From: Limnohabitans planktonicus II-D5
GTDB lineage: Bacteria; Pseudomonadota; Gammaproteobacteria; Burkholderiales; Burkholderiaceae_C
Length of the DNA stretch: 64,000 nt
Reading direction: 5' to 3'
Assembly (NCBI RefSeq): GCF_001270065.2
Contig: NZ_LFYT02000013.1
Span: 1 to 64,000, forward strand
Shown: positions 1-10,308 of the stretch, in pieces
Position numbering within the stretch: position 1 is the first letter of the stretch
How the letters are laid out: the number at the start of each line of letters is the position of its first letter
Made by a program: the position numbers and the translations under genes
The notes under the pieces: model-generated
The model's database searches: none
What the model saw: only the letters and a program-made list of their open reading frames with translations
What the model was told of the DNA's origin: nothing

Positions 1-582
1 CAGGCCCATGTCGGGGTCTTCGACCACCGACCTACGAAAACCCACAGTCGGCGTCTTTGACCGCCAACATACGAAAACCCACAGGCCTTGCCCTGTAGGT
101 CGGTACTCGAAGAGTCCGACGTTTGAGAGCTTGGGCGCTATCTTGATTCAACCATTGCGGGCTTCAGCAGGCCCATGTCGGGGTCTTCGACCACCGACCT
201 ACGAAAACCCACAGTCGGCGTCTTTGACCGCCAACATACGAAAACCCACAGGCCTTGCCCTGTAGGTCGGTACTCGAAGAGTCCGACGTTTGCGAGCTTG
301 GGCGCTATCTTGATTCAACCATTGCGGGCTTCAGCAGGCTCATGTCGGGGTCTTCGACCACCGACCTACGAAAACCCACAGGCGGGGTCTTCGACCGCCA
401 ACATACGAAAACCCACAGGCCTTGCCCTGTAGGTCGGTACTCGAAGAGTCCGACGTTTGCGAGCTTGGGCGCTATCTTGATTCAACCATTACGGGCTTCA
501 GCAGGCCCATGTCGGGGTCTTCGACCACCGACCTACGAAAACCCACAGTCGGCGTCTTCGACCGCCGACCTACGAAAAACCA
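1..582. repeat. Tandem array of 167-bp units, GTAGGTCGG hairpin family
   Basis: The segment starting CAGGCCCATGTCGGGG recurs at 1, 168, 335 and 502, an exact 167-bp period with three full copies and one partial copy; the array may begin before the window. Each unit carries hairpin arms ending in CCGACCTAC or starting with GTAGGTCGG, plus degenerate inner arms. The spacer (gagcttgggcgc, gattcaacc, gcgggcttcagcag) is the reverse complement of the spacer in the array at 57.2-58.5 kb, so it is the same family in the opposite orientation. Short open frames here are by-products of the repeat. Confidence 0.93.
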
Positions 583-607
583 TGCAATAGCTGATCGACA
601 ATACGGC

Positions 608-841
608 ATGACCTCGAACGAAGAGCACCCCATCATCGACCCCAACCAGGCCCAACGCGCTTCGGTGCGCCGGGGCATTGCGCAGTTTCAGGAACGCCTG
701 CAAGCCGCAGGCCACGACTTCAGAGAGCCGCCTCCCGAGCCCACCTCGTGCTGCGGGCGAGGCTGCAATGGTTGTGTGTGGGAAAGCTACGACGCCGCGC
801 TGATGTTCTGGTACGAAGATGCCGGGGCCTTGCTGGCTTGA
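608..841 (+). CDS. Oxidoreductase-like domain small protein
   Basis: A 77-residue protein whose C-terminal half (about residues 41-72) has the layout of the small oxidoreductase-like domain: a Pro-rich lead PPPEP, cysteines in CCGRGCNGC, then the aromatic stretch WESYDAALMFW. The cysteines could bind metal or act in redox chemistry, but no reaction is known to me for this family. The ATG at 608 is chosen because a longer in-frame extension would run back into the repeat array. It converges with the minus-strand gene ending at 923. The family assignment is by motif recall. Confidence 0.75.
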   Translation: MTSNEEHPIIDPNQAQRASVRRGIAQFQERLQAAGHDFREPPPEPTSCCGRGCNGCVWESYDAALMFWYEDAGALLA

Positions 842-922
842 GCGTCGCCAATGCACATGGATGGCGGATGGCACCAGGCAGCTCAGACAGGCTCAGGGCT
901 TAAGCAGCTGCGCCACTGCGCC

Positions 923-2197
923 TCAATGAATAGGGGGATTTTGGGGACCCGAGCTCCCCAATTGACCGGCTGCAGGTGTCAAGCCCAGCGAGCGATTGAG
1001 CGACGCGGACATCGGCCGATCCTGTGCCAAGATTTGCGCCATCACCGCCTGGGCATGCTCGCTTTGCTGCGCCAACGCAGCGGCCTCCAGGGCCAGCAGG
1101 TAGGCCTGTCTGGCATCCAGAGCGGTTAAATCGTAGCCATACCCCATGGACATCCAATGCAGGGCCGCCAAGGCGCAATGCATTGCAAAATCAGCACGCT
1201 TGTTCAGATGGTCGCTCGCCGCACGGGTGAGTGTGAGCGGGTCACAAGGCGATGCCCAGGCCAATTGGATGGCCTGATCCCACAATTTCAAGGTCTTCGC
1301 CGTGGCAAACCATTTACCCGACTCTGAAGGACTTAGCGCCACCAAGTAAGCCAGAAGCTTGTCGGATTCCCACTCGGGATACTTCTTGGCCAAGGCCCTG
1401 AATGTCGACAGATTCGAGTTGCTCTGATTGGCCAACAAGGCATATTGTTCAAATGCTTCGCTGCGTCGACCGGCACGAAGCAACAGGTCTTCGGCAAAAC
1501 GGGCCATGGTGACCAAGCCTGTGGTGCTGCCAGCGTGTTCGCGCACATAGGCTATGGCCTGGTCGGTTTGGCCTCTGGCCGCGAGTACCCGCGCGCCCCA
1601 AACAAAATAGGGCCAAATCGGATGCGGGTGCAGGCTCAGCAACTGCAACAACTCGTCGTGACGGCCCGCTGTGAACAGCGCGCTGTAGCATAGGCTGGTG
1701 CCCGTAAAGGTCGCAAAAGTGCCCATGGCGCGATCCCCCAACATCAGGCGCAGGCCGGGCAAAAGCTGGTCTGCCCATTCTGAAGCCAATTCTGGCGTGG
1801 CACACAGCTCACCCCAATGCTCGCCAAGTGTTTCAATGTAGGGAACTTGGTCTGCTTGAATCGCCTCAAACAAGCGGTCCAGCCACTTTTTGCGCAAAGC
1901 GGTGCTGGCGGGTGCCCCCGCGATCAAGGGGACCAGTGCTTCAATGGCCCCATAGCAGGCGCTGCCAATGGCCCCCGAGGAACTGTCGATCTGACTCAGG
2001 GCCGGAGAAAGTTTTTCGAGCAGCAGCACCGCGCCTTCGGCCCCTTGCACGGGGTCATGCCTGGCCACGGTGTGGATTTCGATCAAAGCCTCTTTGATGC
2101 GTTGACTGGCCAGCTTGGAGCCTTTCCAGCCGAAAGCATCGCGCCGGAACCGAGCGCGAAAACTCCAGGTCACATTCGTTTTGGGTGAGGTGCTCAT
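923..2197 (-). CDS. Helical-repeat protein, DUF6880-like
   Basis: A protein of about 424 residues, predicted soluble and rich in Ala and Leu helices, with no signal peptide. The N-terminal part carries the phrase SSSGAIGSACYGAIEALVPL, which I associate with DUF6880 proteins; the rest looks like TPR/HEAT-type helical repeats and no catalytic motif is evident. The start at 2197 (MSTSPK) is preferred over one four codons upstream, but this is not certain. It lies 109 bp downstream of the SEC-C/TPR gene on the same strand, so co-transcription is possible. The function is unknown. Confidence 0.7.
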   Translation of the reverse strand: MSTSPKTNVTWSFRARFRRDAFGWKGSKLASQRIKEALIEIHTVARHDPVQGAEGAVLLLEKLSPALSQIDSSSGAIGSACYGAIEALVPLIAGAPASTALRKKWLDRLFEAIQADQVPYIETLGEHWGELCATPELASEWADQLLPGLRLMLGDRAMGTFATFTGTSLCYSALFTAGRHDELLQLLSLHPHPIWPYFVWGARVLAARGQTDQAIAYVREHAGSTTGLVTMARFAEDLLLRAGRRSEAFEQYALLANQSNSNLSTFRALAKKYPEWESDKLLAYLVALSPSESGKWFATAKTLKLWDQAIQLAWASPCDPLTLTRAASDHLNKRADFAMHCALAALHWMSMGYGYDLTALDARQAYLLALEAAALAQQSEHAQAVMAQILAQDRPMSASLNRSLGLTPAAGQLGSSGPQNPPIH

Positions 2198-2306
2198 GGT
2201 TCTATCCAATCAATGCTGTCAAGAGATGAAGTTAGGCCAGACTCATGGGACTCAGCAGCCAGTGCATGATCGAGCCTCTGATGCCCCAAAGGCGCATTGT
2301 TGGCAT

Positions 2307-4853
2307 TCAACCCTTATTCATGCCCGCTGAGCGGGCCTGCCTGACCACAGGCCAAAGGTCTTGCAAAGCGGCTTGCAGGTCTGACCAGGCCGCAGGCTGG
2401 TCGGACAGTTCCAGCGAATCAAGCTTGCCATGTTCATCGCGCAGTTGCGCGCGAACATCCAAAACCTCACCACGCGCGGCCAGGCTACGCAAACGCCCAA
2501 AGCTGCCGGTCACCCCCATGACTTTGTGGCCATGGCGCGCCCAGGCAGTTGCAGCGTTTTCGCTGGCTTGCACAAAGCCAGCTGCCCATGACATGGCCGC
2601 GCCTTCGTCTTCACCGACCACGGCCAACACCGAGTCAAGCTCAGGCGTGGCCTGACTCAAATGGTCGATCACCTGAATTTGGAGATGGTTGTACAAAATC
2701 ATTGTGGCTTCCAGAGCATCTTGCAAGGCCTTGTTGGCCGTGGCTTCTGTTCGGCTGTTGGGCATGCGGTCGTGCATGTCCATGACGGTGCCGAGCCAGG
2801 CTTTGGGCATGATCAACTGGGGCGACCAAGCCAAGGCTTGAAAAAAGCCATGCAAACGCGGGTAGTCGCTGCAAATTTTGCGCAAATGCTTTTCTTGTTT
2901 GCTGCCAAAAGTGGGCGTCACATCATCCATGCCCATGGAACCCGAGGCCGTCTTTTTCGCAGCCTTTTTTGGGGGGGCGGGTTTGGTCACCTTGGCAGGC
3001 TTGGTGCTTGACAACTTCAGGCCTTGCGCCCAAGCCAGTGCGCCAGTGCTCACCCAGAGGTGACGGCACTCTTGCCGAAAATACCAGGCCGCCTCGTCAC
3101 CGCCCAACACATACCCCCGCTCGTCCTCAGACGGCGGCGCATCCATGACATTGGGCAGCAAGGCCTTGAAGTATCGGGGATACACACTGTGGGCTTCGCG
3201 CAAAACGGCCTCGGCTTCGGACTGGCGGTCCAGGTTGAACAGGGCCAAAGCACGCCGATGCTCGGCTGGCGGCATGTCCTGCGGATAACGGTCCATCAGG
3301 TCCAGCGCAGCTTGGTAGTCGCCCTGCGCCATCCACAAAGTCGCGAGCATGGTGCGCCAGCCATGGTTGTCGTGGGGGTTGAGGGCCAAGCCCAAAGTCA
3401 GGCATTGAAGAGCCGATTCTTCGTCGATCTGCATCTGAGCCAGCTCCAGCGCAATGGCCAGGCATCGCAGCAAAGGGCGGTGCCCGGGCACACTCCAGTG
3501 CAGCTGCGCGTCTCCAGCCAGGCTGCGCAAAACGGCCACAGCGTGGTCAGCCAAGCGTTGTGCAGCGTCAAGCACGGGCGTTGGCGATTCGTCGTCGCAC
3601 AAGGCCAGGGCCGTCATCAACAGATCGTCCAGCACTTCTGCACTGAACCAGGCGTACGGGTGCTTTTGCAAAAATTCCAGAGCCTCGGGCAAGGCCTCGA
3701 TCAAGTGGTCGACATCACCGTTGAACCAAGTCATTTCCGGTTTGCCCACCGCAAATGTTTTTTGCCAGCGGCGGTTCAGATCGGCCATTTTTTGGACAGG
3801 CTCGACCCTGGCGACATCCACACGCACACCATCCTCCACCTGAGACGAGCTTTCGACTTTGTAGAGGCTGTGCAAGGTTTTGGCATCCAGCTGCTCGGGC
3901 ACCGCATCCGCCAGATCGATCAGCGACTGCTCATCGGGGTCGTCGACCTCATCAAAAACTGCATCGCGCAAGAAACCTATGCCTTCCTCGGCCATGCCCA
4001 CCAGCAGCTCGGCCAAGTCGGGCATGCCCGCCTGCCGCGCACGGGCAGCGAGCAAGGGCGCGCGCAAACGAGCCTCTTCCTGCCGCCCCTGAGACAGCAG
4101 TAAATTCAACTCCAGGTGCCACAGCTGCGGGTCATTGGGGTTGAAGCGGCTGGTTTCCTGAAACAGCTGCCAGGCCTTGTCCATCTCGCCCTCATCGGCC
4201 AGGATGCTCACCAGCCGGGTGCGTGCCGCGGTGGCCAGCGCCTTGTTGGGGTGCTGCGTCATGTGGTCGATCAAGTCGCGCCGCTCACGCTCTTGACCTT
4301 GTTGCTGCAAAGCATCCACAAAAGCGTCAAAGGCCATTTCGTGGCGCTCGTTCTGCGATTTCAAGTCAGCAAACAAAGGCCCCAAAAGACTGATCGTGCG
4401 GTCTTGCTCGTCCGCATCGTTCCAGGCCATGGCTGCATGACCCAAGGCCCAGGCTGGCACCTCATTGAGCTTGTCACCGGTCAGCCACTCGGGCGATGCA
4501 GCCTCCAGCGCCAGCACTTGCAAAGACTCGGGCTCAAGGGGAAAGGGCATGTGCTCAAACTCGGCACAACACTGCTTGAATTTGCGCCCCGAGCCGCAGT
4601 GACAGGGGGCATTGCGCTCCAATTTGGGCAAGCCGCGTGCGCGCCAACGGTTGGGGGGATAAGGCAGTTGACCCCAAAGTTGGCGGGCCACATGGCGCAA
4701 GCTGCGCGCCACATCAGCGTCTGCGCCCGTGGATGACTTGTTCAGGGGTTGTAGGTCCGACATTTGAGCCTGTACAAACCAGTCACAAAAATCATTCAGG
4801 GACTCGCCACCCAATATGCGGCCGATGGCGTTGTCGAGGTTTTCTTGAAACAT
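2307..4853 (-). CDS. SEC-C zinc-motif protein with TPR-like repeats
   Basis: An 848-residue protein. Residues about 78-97 form a clear SEC-C zinc-binding motif (RNAPCHCGSGRKFKQCC, with Cys84, Cys86, Cys95 and Cys96), as found at the C-terminus of SecA and in many stand-alone proteins. Downstream, residues about 110-600 are Ala/Leu-rich helical pairs resembling TPRs (for example DKAWQLFQETSRFNPNDPQLW). A Lys/Ala/Pro-rich linker follows near residue 630, then a further helical domain. There is no signal peptide. The role is unknown; zinc-dependent protein or ribosome contact is only an analogy. It reads away from tag and toward the DUF6880-like gene. Confidence 0.85.
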   Translation of the reverse strand: MFQENLDNAIGRILGGESLNDFCDWFVQAQMSDLQPLNKSSTGADADVARSLRHVARQLWGQLPYPPNRWRARGLPKLERNAPCHCGSGRKFKQCCAEFEHMPFPLEPESLQVLALEAASPEWLTGDKLNEVPAWALGHAAMAWNDADEQDRTISLLGPLFADLKSQNERHEMAFDAFVDALQQQGQERERRDLIDHMTQHPNKALATAARTRLVSILADEGEMDKAWQLFQETSRFNPNDPQLWHLELNLLLSQGRQEEARLRAPLLAARARQAGMPDLAELLVGMAEEGIGFLRDAVFDEVDDPDEQSLIDLADAVPEQLDAKTLHSLYKVESSSQVEDGVRVDVARVEPVQKMADLNRRWQKTFAVGKPEMTWFNGDVDHLIEALPEALEFLQKHPYAWFSAEVLDDLLMTALALCDDESPTPVLDAAQRLADHAVAVLRSLAGDAQLHWSVPGHRPLLRCLAIALELAQMQIDEESALQCLTLGLALNPHDNHGWRTMLATLWMAQGDYQAALDLMDRYPQDMPPAEHRRALALFNLDRQSEAEAVLREAHSVYPRYFKALLPNVMDAPPSEDERGYVLGGDEAAWYFRQECRHLWVSTGALAWAQGLKLSSTKPAKVTKPAPPKKAAKKTASGSMGMDDVTPTFGSKQEKHLRKICSDYPRLHGFFQALAWSPQLIMPKAWLGTVMDMHDRMPNSRTEATANKALQDALEATMILYNHLQIQVIDHLSQATPELDSVLAVVGEDEGAAMSWAAGFVQASENAATAWARHGHKVMGVTGSFGRLRSLAARGEVLDVRAQLRDEHGKLDSLELSDQPAAWSDLQAALQDLWPVVRQARSAGMNKG

Positions 4854-4962
4854 GGGTCAAAGCAATCTCGGTAAGAGCGCTGCGCGCAATGCGAAGTGAA
4901 TTTGATGCAAAGGCAAGCAGTGTAAACGGCAGCTCACCCTCTCAAAACGAACGACGGATGTA

Positions 4963-5079
4963 ATGGCCACACCGCTTTTTGAACTCAACCGCCCTGGACA
5001 CATCAAATCAGGGCTCTTGATCGGTCGGCTACCTTTGAGTCTGCTGTGTGCGCTCGGCTTGGGCTGGCTCGGCTTGTAG
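4963..5079 (+). CDS. Possible small hydrophobic protein (38 aa)
   Basis: An ATG frame of 38 codons in the gap between two divergent genes. It would encode a short hydrophilic start (MATPLFELNRPG) followed by a Leu/Gly-rich hydrophobic tail ending LGLGWLGL, long enough for a membrane segment. There is no good ribosome binding site directly upstream and no recognised family. It is listed only because the gap of about 300 bases holds nothing else I can identify; chance is quite possible. Confidence 0.15.
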   Translation: MATPLFELNRPGHIKSGLLIGRLPLSLLCALGLGWLGL

Positions 5080-5151
5080 TGATGGGGTTGACAGGCGTAT
5101 TCAGCATCAGGAAACACCCCCGGTAAACTCCACCTCAACCTGAGGAGATGT

Positions 5152-5715
5152 ATGCAACGCTGCCCTTGGTGCGAAGGCTTTGAGCTTTACCGCCACTACC
5201 ACGACACCGAATGGGGCGTGCCCCTGCGCGATGACCGGGCCTTGTTTGAGCTGATCAACCTCGAAGGCGCACAGGCCGGGCTGTCCTGGTCCACGGTGTT
5301 GAAAAAGCGCGAGACCTACCGCACAGCCTTTGACCAGTTTGACCCGGAAAAAATCGCCCGCTACGACGCGCACAAAGTGGCCGAACTGCTGGCCAACCCC
5401 GGCATTGTGCGCAACCGCCTGAAGGTGGCCGCCACCATCAGCAACGCCCAAGCCTATTTGGCGCTGCAAGCCAGCGGCCAAAGCTTTGGCCACTTCGTCT
5501 GGGAGTTTGTAGATGGCCAGCCCCTGCAGCACCAGCGCCACAGCCTGAGCGAAGTGCCCGCCCAGACCCCGCAATCGGACGCCATGAGCAAAGCCTTGCG
5601 CAAGGCGGGCTTCAAGTTCGTGGGCTCCACCATTTGCTATGCCTTCATGCAAGCATCCGGCATGGTCAACGACCACTTGGTCAGTTGCCACCGGCATGAG
5701 CCACTGAGCGCTTGA
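5152..5715 (+). CDS. tag: DNA-3-methyladenine glycosylase I
   Basis: Removes 3-methyladenine from alkylated DNA to begin base excision repair in the cytoplasm. The 187 residues match the usual Tag length. The zinc-snap residues fall exactly where they do in E. coli Tag: Cys4, His17, His175 and Cys179. The catalytic-pocket Glu38 and Trp46 are present in LFELINLEGAQAGLSW. A likely ribosome binding site, GAGGAG, lies just before the ATG. It is a single gene with no partner on its strand. An unrelated short direct repeat (cacgccat three times) follows the stop at about 5717-5752. Confidence 0.97.
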   Translation: MQRCPWCEGFELYRHYHDTEWGVPLRDDRALFELINLEGAQAGLSWSTVLKKRETYRTAFDQFDPEKIARYDAHKVAELLANPGIVRNRLKVAATISNAQAYLALQASGQSFGHFVWEFVDGQPLQHQRHSLSEVPAQTPQSDAMSKALRKAGFKFVGSTICYAFMQASGMVNDHLVSCHRHEPLSA

Positions 5716-5793
5716 ATCACGCCATACATCACGCCATCCATCACGCCTACAAGCCATGCTGAACGTCAATACACGTTTGCAGGCCCAAGCCCA

Positions 5794-6975
5794 TCATGAT
5801 TTGCGCCAACGAACCCTGGCCCCATCCTGGAGTTCATTGCCCGGGTAACGCACCACGACCTCGCCCGGCACAAGCCCTTCGGTCACTTCAGCTTCCTGCA
5901 AATTCCGGTGATCCAGCGTGAGGGGGCGCTGGCGTGCCCGGCCATCTTCGATCACAAAAACACACCAGGTCTGCCCGCAGCGAAACAAGGCGCTGGCAGG
6001 CACCTTGAGCACTTTGTCGGCCTGCCAGACCACAATGCGCGCCGTCAATCGAAAACCATCGCCCAAAGCTGGCGGTGGGTCATCCAAATCAACGATCACA
6101 TTGACGCGCTTTTCCTCAATGCCCAAAGCCGACACCTTGGTGAAGGCATAGTTTTCCACCCGGCGAACCCGGGCGTGCAAAACCTGCTGGCCACCCCAGC
6201 CTTCGATCAGCACCGGCATGCCGGGCGCGACTTTGACCGCTTCGGTCGACAGCAATTCGACCACGCCCTCCAGCTGAGCCACATCGCCCAGGCTCATCAA
6301 GGGTGTGCCCATGGCCACCACCCGTTCGCTGGGGTCGATGATGCGCAGCACCCGCGAGGCCCTAGGAGCACGCACCTCCAGCCAACCCTGCGCGCCTGCC
6401 TGTGCAGCCCGGATGGCGTCCATGGCCGCTTGCGCAACCTGGACATCGGCCGCTGCCGCAAGGGCACGAAACCGCGCCGCCTGCAGTGCCGAAGTGGCCG
6501 ACAATTCTTTTTGGGTGGCCTGCTCCAGGCCTTGCGGCGCAATGAAGCCCTGTGTCTGCAGCTGCTGCATGCGCTGCAAATCACGCTGCGCCTGGCTCAG
6601 CTCATCGGCAGACTGGCGCACGCGCTGCTGCGCTTCACGCTGCAGGGCTTGCGCAGAGGCCACGCGTGCCGTCAACTCGATGCGCTCGCGCTCGGACAAA
6701 GGCAGGGGCGCAATGCGCGCAAGCAACTGTTGCTCATCCACCCAATCGCCATCGCGCAGTGCAATGCGCGCCAGGCGTCCTGACACAGGCGCAGACAGCA
6801 AGAACCGATCATGGCTGCGCGTCTCCCCCAGATCGTCCACCGTGACTTGCATGTGCCCGGTCTGCACCGCCACGCCATCCACCGCCAAAGGCGCAGGCCA
6901 AAGCACCAACACCACCGCCACCACAGCGACAGCACCGGCGAAGACCAAACCCATCCGCTTCCAGTTCATGTTCAC
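5794..6975 (-). CDS. HlyD/MacA-type periplasmic adaptor of ABC exporter
   Basis: A 393-residue membrane fusion protein: an N-terminal membrane anchor (about residues 9-27), a first half-lipoyl segment (SAPVSGRLARI), a long coiled-coil hairpin rich in Gln, Ala and Arg (about residues 95-190), a second lipoyl half (RAPRASRVLRI), then beta-barrel and membrane-proximal domains. It starts 8 bases after the permease stop, so it is the last gene of a three-gene minus-strand operon (ATPase, permease, adaptor). Together these would form a MacAB-like or FtsX-like efflux or lipid-handling complex. The substrate cannot be read from sequence. Confidence 0.88.
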   Translation of the reverse strand: MNMNWKRMGLVFAGAVAVVAVVLVLWPAPLAVDGVAVQTGHMQVTVDDLGETRSHDRFLLSAPVSGRLARIALRDGDWVDEQQLLARIAPLPLSERERIELTARVASAQALQREAQQRVRQSADELSQAQRDLQRMQQLQTQGFIAPQGLEQATQKELSATSALQAARFRALAAAADVQVAQAAMDAIRAAQAGAQGWLEVRAPRASRVLRIIDPSERVVAMGTPLMSLGDVAQLEGVVELLSTEAVKVAPGMPVLIEGWGGQQVLHARVRRVENYAFTKVSALGIEEKRVNVIVDLDDPPPALGDGFRLTARIVVWQADKVLKVPASALFRCGQTWCVFVIEDGRARQRPLTLDHRNLQEAEVTEGLVPGEVVVRYPGNELQDGARVRWRKS

Positions 6976-6982
6976 CCCCTCT

Positions 6983-9349
6983 TCACTCTCTTGTTTTGAG
7001 GACCGCGATCAGGTCCAGTTGCCGAATGCGCCTTGACACCAGCACACCCGATAAAGCCGACGCCACCAGCGCCGCCAACACCGCATAGGCATAGGACCAT
7101 GGCGTGAGCACCAAGGGCACCCGAAACATGTCCCGGTCAAACATCGGCACCAGCATCGCGCACAAACCGTAGCCAATGGCCAAGCCTGCAGGAATGGCCA
7201 GCAGCAGCAACACCAGCTGTTCACCCAACAAGAGAAAAACCACCTCGCGCTGGGTGAAACCCAGCACAGACAAACTGGCCAACTCGTTGCCCCGCTCAGA
7301 CAAGGCAATGCGCGCGCTGTTGTAGACCATGCCTGCGATGATCACGCAGGCAAACACCAGCAAGATGCTGCTGAAGAAAAAGAAGGCCCGCTCCATGGTC
7401 TGGCGCACACTTTGCTGAACCGCGTGCGCCACGGCAATGCCCGCGACCACAGGCATGCGCTTGAGGCGCTCATACACCTGCAGCGCCTTGTCGGCCTCAA
7501 TGCGCAAAAAAGCACCCGAGCTGGTGTTCTCTTCACCCAGCAAGCGCGCCAAAGCCCGTGCATCCATGTAGGCCCCCAGCCCCAGCATCTCGTCGACCAC
7601 CGAGACCACCGGAATGTCCAGCACGGGCCTGCGCCCTTCCAGGGCCTCCAGGGTCAGCCGATCACCTGGCACAACACCCAAAATGTCGGCGAGCTTGGCC
7701 GACAGCACCAGACCCTGCGGCGGCAGATCGACAGCATGCCCATCGGCACCCAGCAACTGGTGTTGCCCCTTGCCTTGCATCAGCCCCATGACGTCGATGC
7801 GCTTGCGCCGATGGCCATGCACCAGCCAAGCAGGCAGCGCACGAAAGGATTCCACCTGGATGACCCCATCCATCCCCCCCATCGCCATCAAGGCCCGAGG
7901 GCCCAGGGCCTCGTTGTAGGTCACCATCACGTCGTAACGCTGCACCTGATTGAACTGCACCGACAACATGTGATTGGGCGCATCCATGGCAAAACGGCCC
8001 ATGAGAAGCAAGCCCATCGCGCACGCAATACCCAACACAGACCCCAGGGCGCGCCAGGGGCGCCGCACCAGATTGCGCGCAATCATGCGCACCGAAGCGG
8101 GCAAACCAAGGGCCCAGCGCTGCTGCAGCCAAGTGCCCGCCCGATACCTTGCAGGCGCTTGAGGCCGCATGGCCTCGGCCGGTGCCAACAAGATCGCCTT
8201 GCGCACAGACAGCCAGGCCCCTGCTCCCGCAGACAACAAGCTCACGCCCACACACAGCCCGATCAGCGCGGGATCGGCCACAAAGCGCAAGGACGGAAAG
8301 TGGAAAAAAGCGCGGTAAATGTCCACAAACTTCTGTCCCAACACCAAACCCAGCGGCACGCCCAGAAACAAACCGATCACCACCGTGACCAAAGCAAACT
8401 GGAAGTAATGCAGGCCCACGCGAAAGTCCGTGAAGCCAAAAGCCTTGAGCAAGCCGATCTGCGGGCGCTGTGTGGCCACCAGGCGCGACAGCACCACGTA
8501 CAACAAAAAAGCCGAGACCGCCAAAAACAAGCTCGGCAAGGCCGTGGTCATGACACCCAGCTCACCCAATTCGTCGGTCAAAAAACGGTGCGACAGCTGC
8601 GTATCGCGGCCATGGGCATTCAGGCCACCATAACGCAGCAGCAAGCCGTCCAGCGCAGCCATCACCGCTTGCTCGCTCGCACCCCGCCACAAGGACAAAC
8701 TCACATCGTTGAAAGCCCCCTGCATGTCAAACGCCGGGGCCAGCGTCTCGTGTGCGATCCACATCACCCCATAACGCCGGTTGTCGGGAAAAACCATCCC
8801 GTGGCCCACCTCATAAACAAACTCGGGCGACAAGGCAATGCCCATAATCACCAGCTCCTTTTTACGACCATGCAACAACACGCCCAGCTTGTCTGCCACT
8901 TGCAAGCCATTGGCCGTTGCAAACACCTCGCTGACCAGCACCTGATCCGAGGCCCCTGCATCCAGGTAACGGCCACGCACCAACTGCAAATCATTGAGCA
9001 AAGGCCTGTGCGTGCTGGGCACCGAGACCAGCTTGGCAATAGCCGGCTCGGCCAGTCCTGGCACATCCACCGTCACCTCGACCACCAGGCGCGTCTGCAC
9101 CTGGGCCACCCCAGGCCATTGGCGCATCTGCTCGGCCAGCGAATCGGGGGCACGCCGCAGGTGGGCAAACACATCCGCCAAACGGTGCGTCTGGTAGTAA
9201 TCGGTTTGCGCCAGCAACAGTGACTGGTAAGTGCCCCTGAGGGCCAGCAGCACCGAAATGCCACAGGCCACCACCAAAGCCGCTGCGACCAATTGCCCGC
9301 GCAAATGCCACAGGTCACGCCAGAGCATGCGGCCCAGCATGCTCACCAC
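6983..9349 (-). CDS. FtsX-type ABC transporter permease
   Basis: A 788-residue inner-membrane protein with the double FtsX layout: an N-terminal membrane helix (about residues 18-36), a large periplasmic domain, a cluster of helices around residues 260-400 (for example [20 protein letters not shown]), a second periplasmic domain, and a final block of helices near residues 650-780. Its start overlaps the end of the ATPase gene by 7 bases, indicating translational coupling. Permeases of this size usually work with a LolD/MacB-like ATPase, which is the gene upstream. The substrate is unknown. Confidence 0.9.
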   Translation of the reverse strand: MVSMLGRMLWRDLWHLRGQLVAAALVVACGISVLLALRGTYQSLLLAQTDYYQTHRLADVFAHLRRAPDSLAEQMRQWPGVAQVQTRLVVEVTVDVPGLAEPAIAKLVSVPSTHRPLLNDLQLVRGRYLDAGASDQVLVSEVFATANGLQVADKLGVLLHGRKKELVIMGIALSPEFVYEVGHGMVFPDNRRYGVMWIAHETLAPAFDMQGAFNDVSLSLWRGASEQAVMAALDGLLLRYGGLNAHGRDTQLSHRFLTDELGELGVMTTALPSLFLAVSAFLLYVVLSRLVATQRPQIGLLKAFGFTDFRVGLHYFQFALVTVVIGLFLGVPLGLVLGQKFVDIYRAFFHFPSLRFVADPALIGLCVGVSLLSAGAGAWLSVRKAILLAPAEAMRPQAPARYRAGTWLQQRWALGLPASVRMIARNLVRRPWRALGSVLGIACAMGLLLMGRFAMDAPNHMLSVQFNQVQRYDVMVTYNEALGPRALMAMGGMDGVIQVESFRALPAWLVHGHRRKRIDVMGLMQGKGQHQLLGADGHAVDLPPQGLVLSAKLADILGVVPGDRLTLEALEGRRPVLDIPVVSVVDEMLGLGAYMDARALARLLGEENTSSGAFLRIEADKALQVYERLKRMPVVAGIAVAHAVQQSVRQTMERAFFFFSSILLVFACVIIAGMVYNSARIALSERGNELASLSVLGFTQREVVFLLLGEQLVLLLLAIPAGLAIGYGLCAMLVPMFDRDMFRVPLVLTPWSYAYAVLAALVASALSGVLVSRRIRQLDLIAVLKTRE

Positions 9350-10182
9350 GAAATCTCCTCGGGCGACGCCTTGGTGACATTGCGCTGAACCTCGACAATG
9401 CGGCCACTGCTGATGCGGATCACCCGGTCTGCCATGGCCGCAATGGCCGCGTTGTGCGTGATCACCACCGTGATCGTGCCCAGTGTTTGATTGACGTGCT
9501 GCAGGACCGAGAGCACCAGCTTGCCCGTGGGGTAGTCCAGTGCCCCCGTGGGCTCGTCACACAGCAGCACATCAGGGCGCTTGACAATGGCGCGGGCAAT
9601 GGCCACCCGCTGTTGCTCGCCCCCGGACAATTGCGAGGGGAAATGATTGCGCCGCTCCACCATGCCCACCAGGCCCAAGGCCTCGTCAGGGTCCATGGGA
9701 CTGGCGGCGATTTCGGTCACCAAGGCCACATTTTCAAAAGCGGTCAGACTTGGGATCAGGTTGTAAAACTGGAAAACAAATCCCACATGCTCGCGCCGAA
9801 ACTGCGTCAGCTCGCCCACCGTGGCCGAAGTCAATTCATGGTCGCGGTAGCGCACCCGCCCCGATGTGGGCCGATCCAGCCCACCCAGAATATTCAGCAG
9901 CGTGGACTTGCCACTGCCCGATGCGCCCAGCAACACCACAAACTCACCTGGCTGCAAATCCAGATCCACATCGCGCAGCGCATGGATCTCGTTGTCGCCC
10001 ATGCGGTACACCTTGGAAATGTGATCCAGGTGAAACACCGCCTGCTGCACCTTGGCAACATCAACCGAGCTGTGGGCTTGACCCGATGTGGTACTCAATG
10101 GCGCATCTTCCGTGTTGCAAAGAGTCACGACTTTTGTAACGTCTTTTTTTGGGGGGCACGCCTGCCAGACGCTTTCCATCAA
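9343..10182 (-). CDS. ABC transporter ATPase, LolD/MacB-like
   Basis: The energy-coupling ATPase of the exporter. Visible motifs are Walker [10 protein letters not shown], the signature LSGGEQQR, Walker [14 protein letters not shown] and the switch His in VVITHN, with the LolD/MacB-type phrase [21 protein letters not shown]. The ATPase core starts near residue 50 ([10 protein letters not shown]). The preceding 49 residues are atypical and cross a T7-G6 run near 10144-10156, so the true start may lie further downstream. First gene of the operon. Confidence 0.9.
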   Translation of the reverse strand: MMESVWQACPPKKDVTKVVTLCNTEDAPLSTTSGQAHSSVDVAKVQQAVFHLDHISKVYRMGDNEIHALRDVDLDLQPGEFVVLLGASGSGKSTLLNILGGLDRPTSGRVRYRDHELTSATVGELTQFRREHVGFVFQFYNLIPSLTAFENVALVTEIAASPMDPDEALGLVGMVERRNHFPSQLSGGEQQRVAIARAIVKRPDVLLCDEPTGALDYPTGKLVLSVLQHVNQTLGTITVVITHNAAIAAMADRVIRISSGRIVEVQRNVTKASPEEISW

Positions 10183-10308
10183 GACAATGCTGCAACAGGC
10201 CCCATTCGGTGTCGGTCAACTGCTTCACATTGGCAAAAAATCTCATCAGCTCAAAGCGGCTACCATCCACCCCCTTGCATGGATGACCTAACGCCATCAC
10301 ACAGCACC

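Noticed and set aside
1..582. Repeated short proteins starting MSGSSTTDLRKPT
   Set aside because: They are translations of the 167-bp repeat; the period is not a multiple of three, so each stops soon and restarts in the next unit.
5717..5752. Three 12-base direct repeats (atcacgccat) after tag
   Set aside because: Too short and too few to assign a role; they have no dyad symmetry and are probably slippage.
7412..9223. 603-codon frame antisense to the permease gene
   Set aside because: It is a His/Gln-rich shadow of a GC-rich gene with no recognisable domain; the permease on the other strand has clear membrane and operon evidence.
10144..10156. T7-G6 run near the ABC ATPase start, considered as a phase-variable tract
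   Set aside because: The tract lies in a poorly conserved N-terminal segment whose start is uncertain, and a similar T-G run occurs in the SEC-C gene with no effect on its frame.
10061..10300. Minus-strand frame with [13 protein letters not shown], recalling the start of IS5-type transposases
   Set aside because: The match is short, no further transposase sequence follows, and the frame overlaps the ABC ATPase gene.
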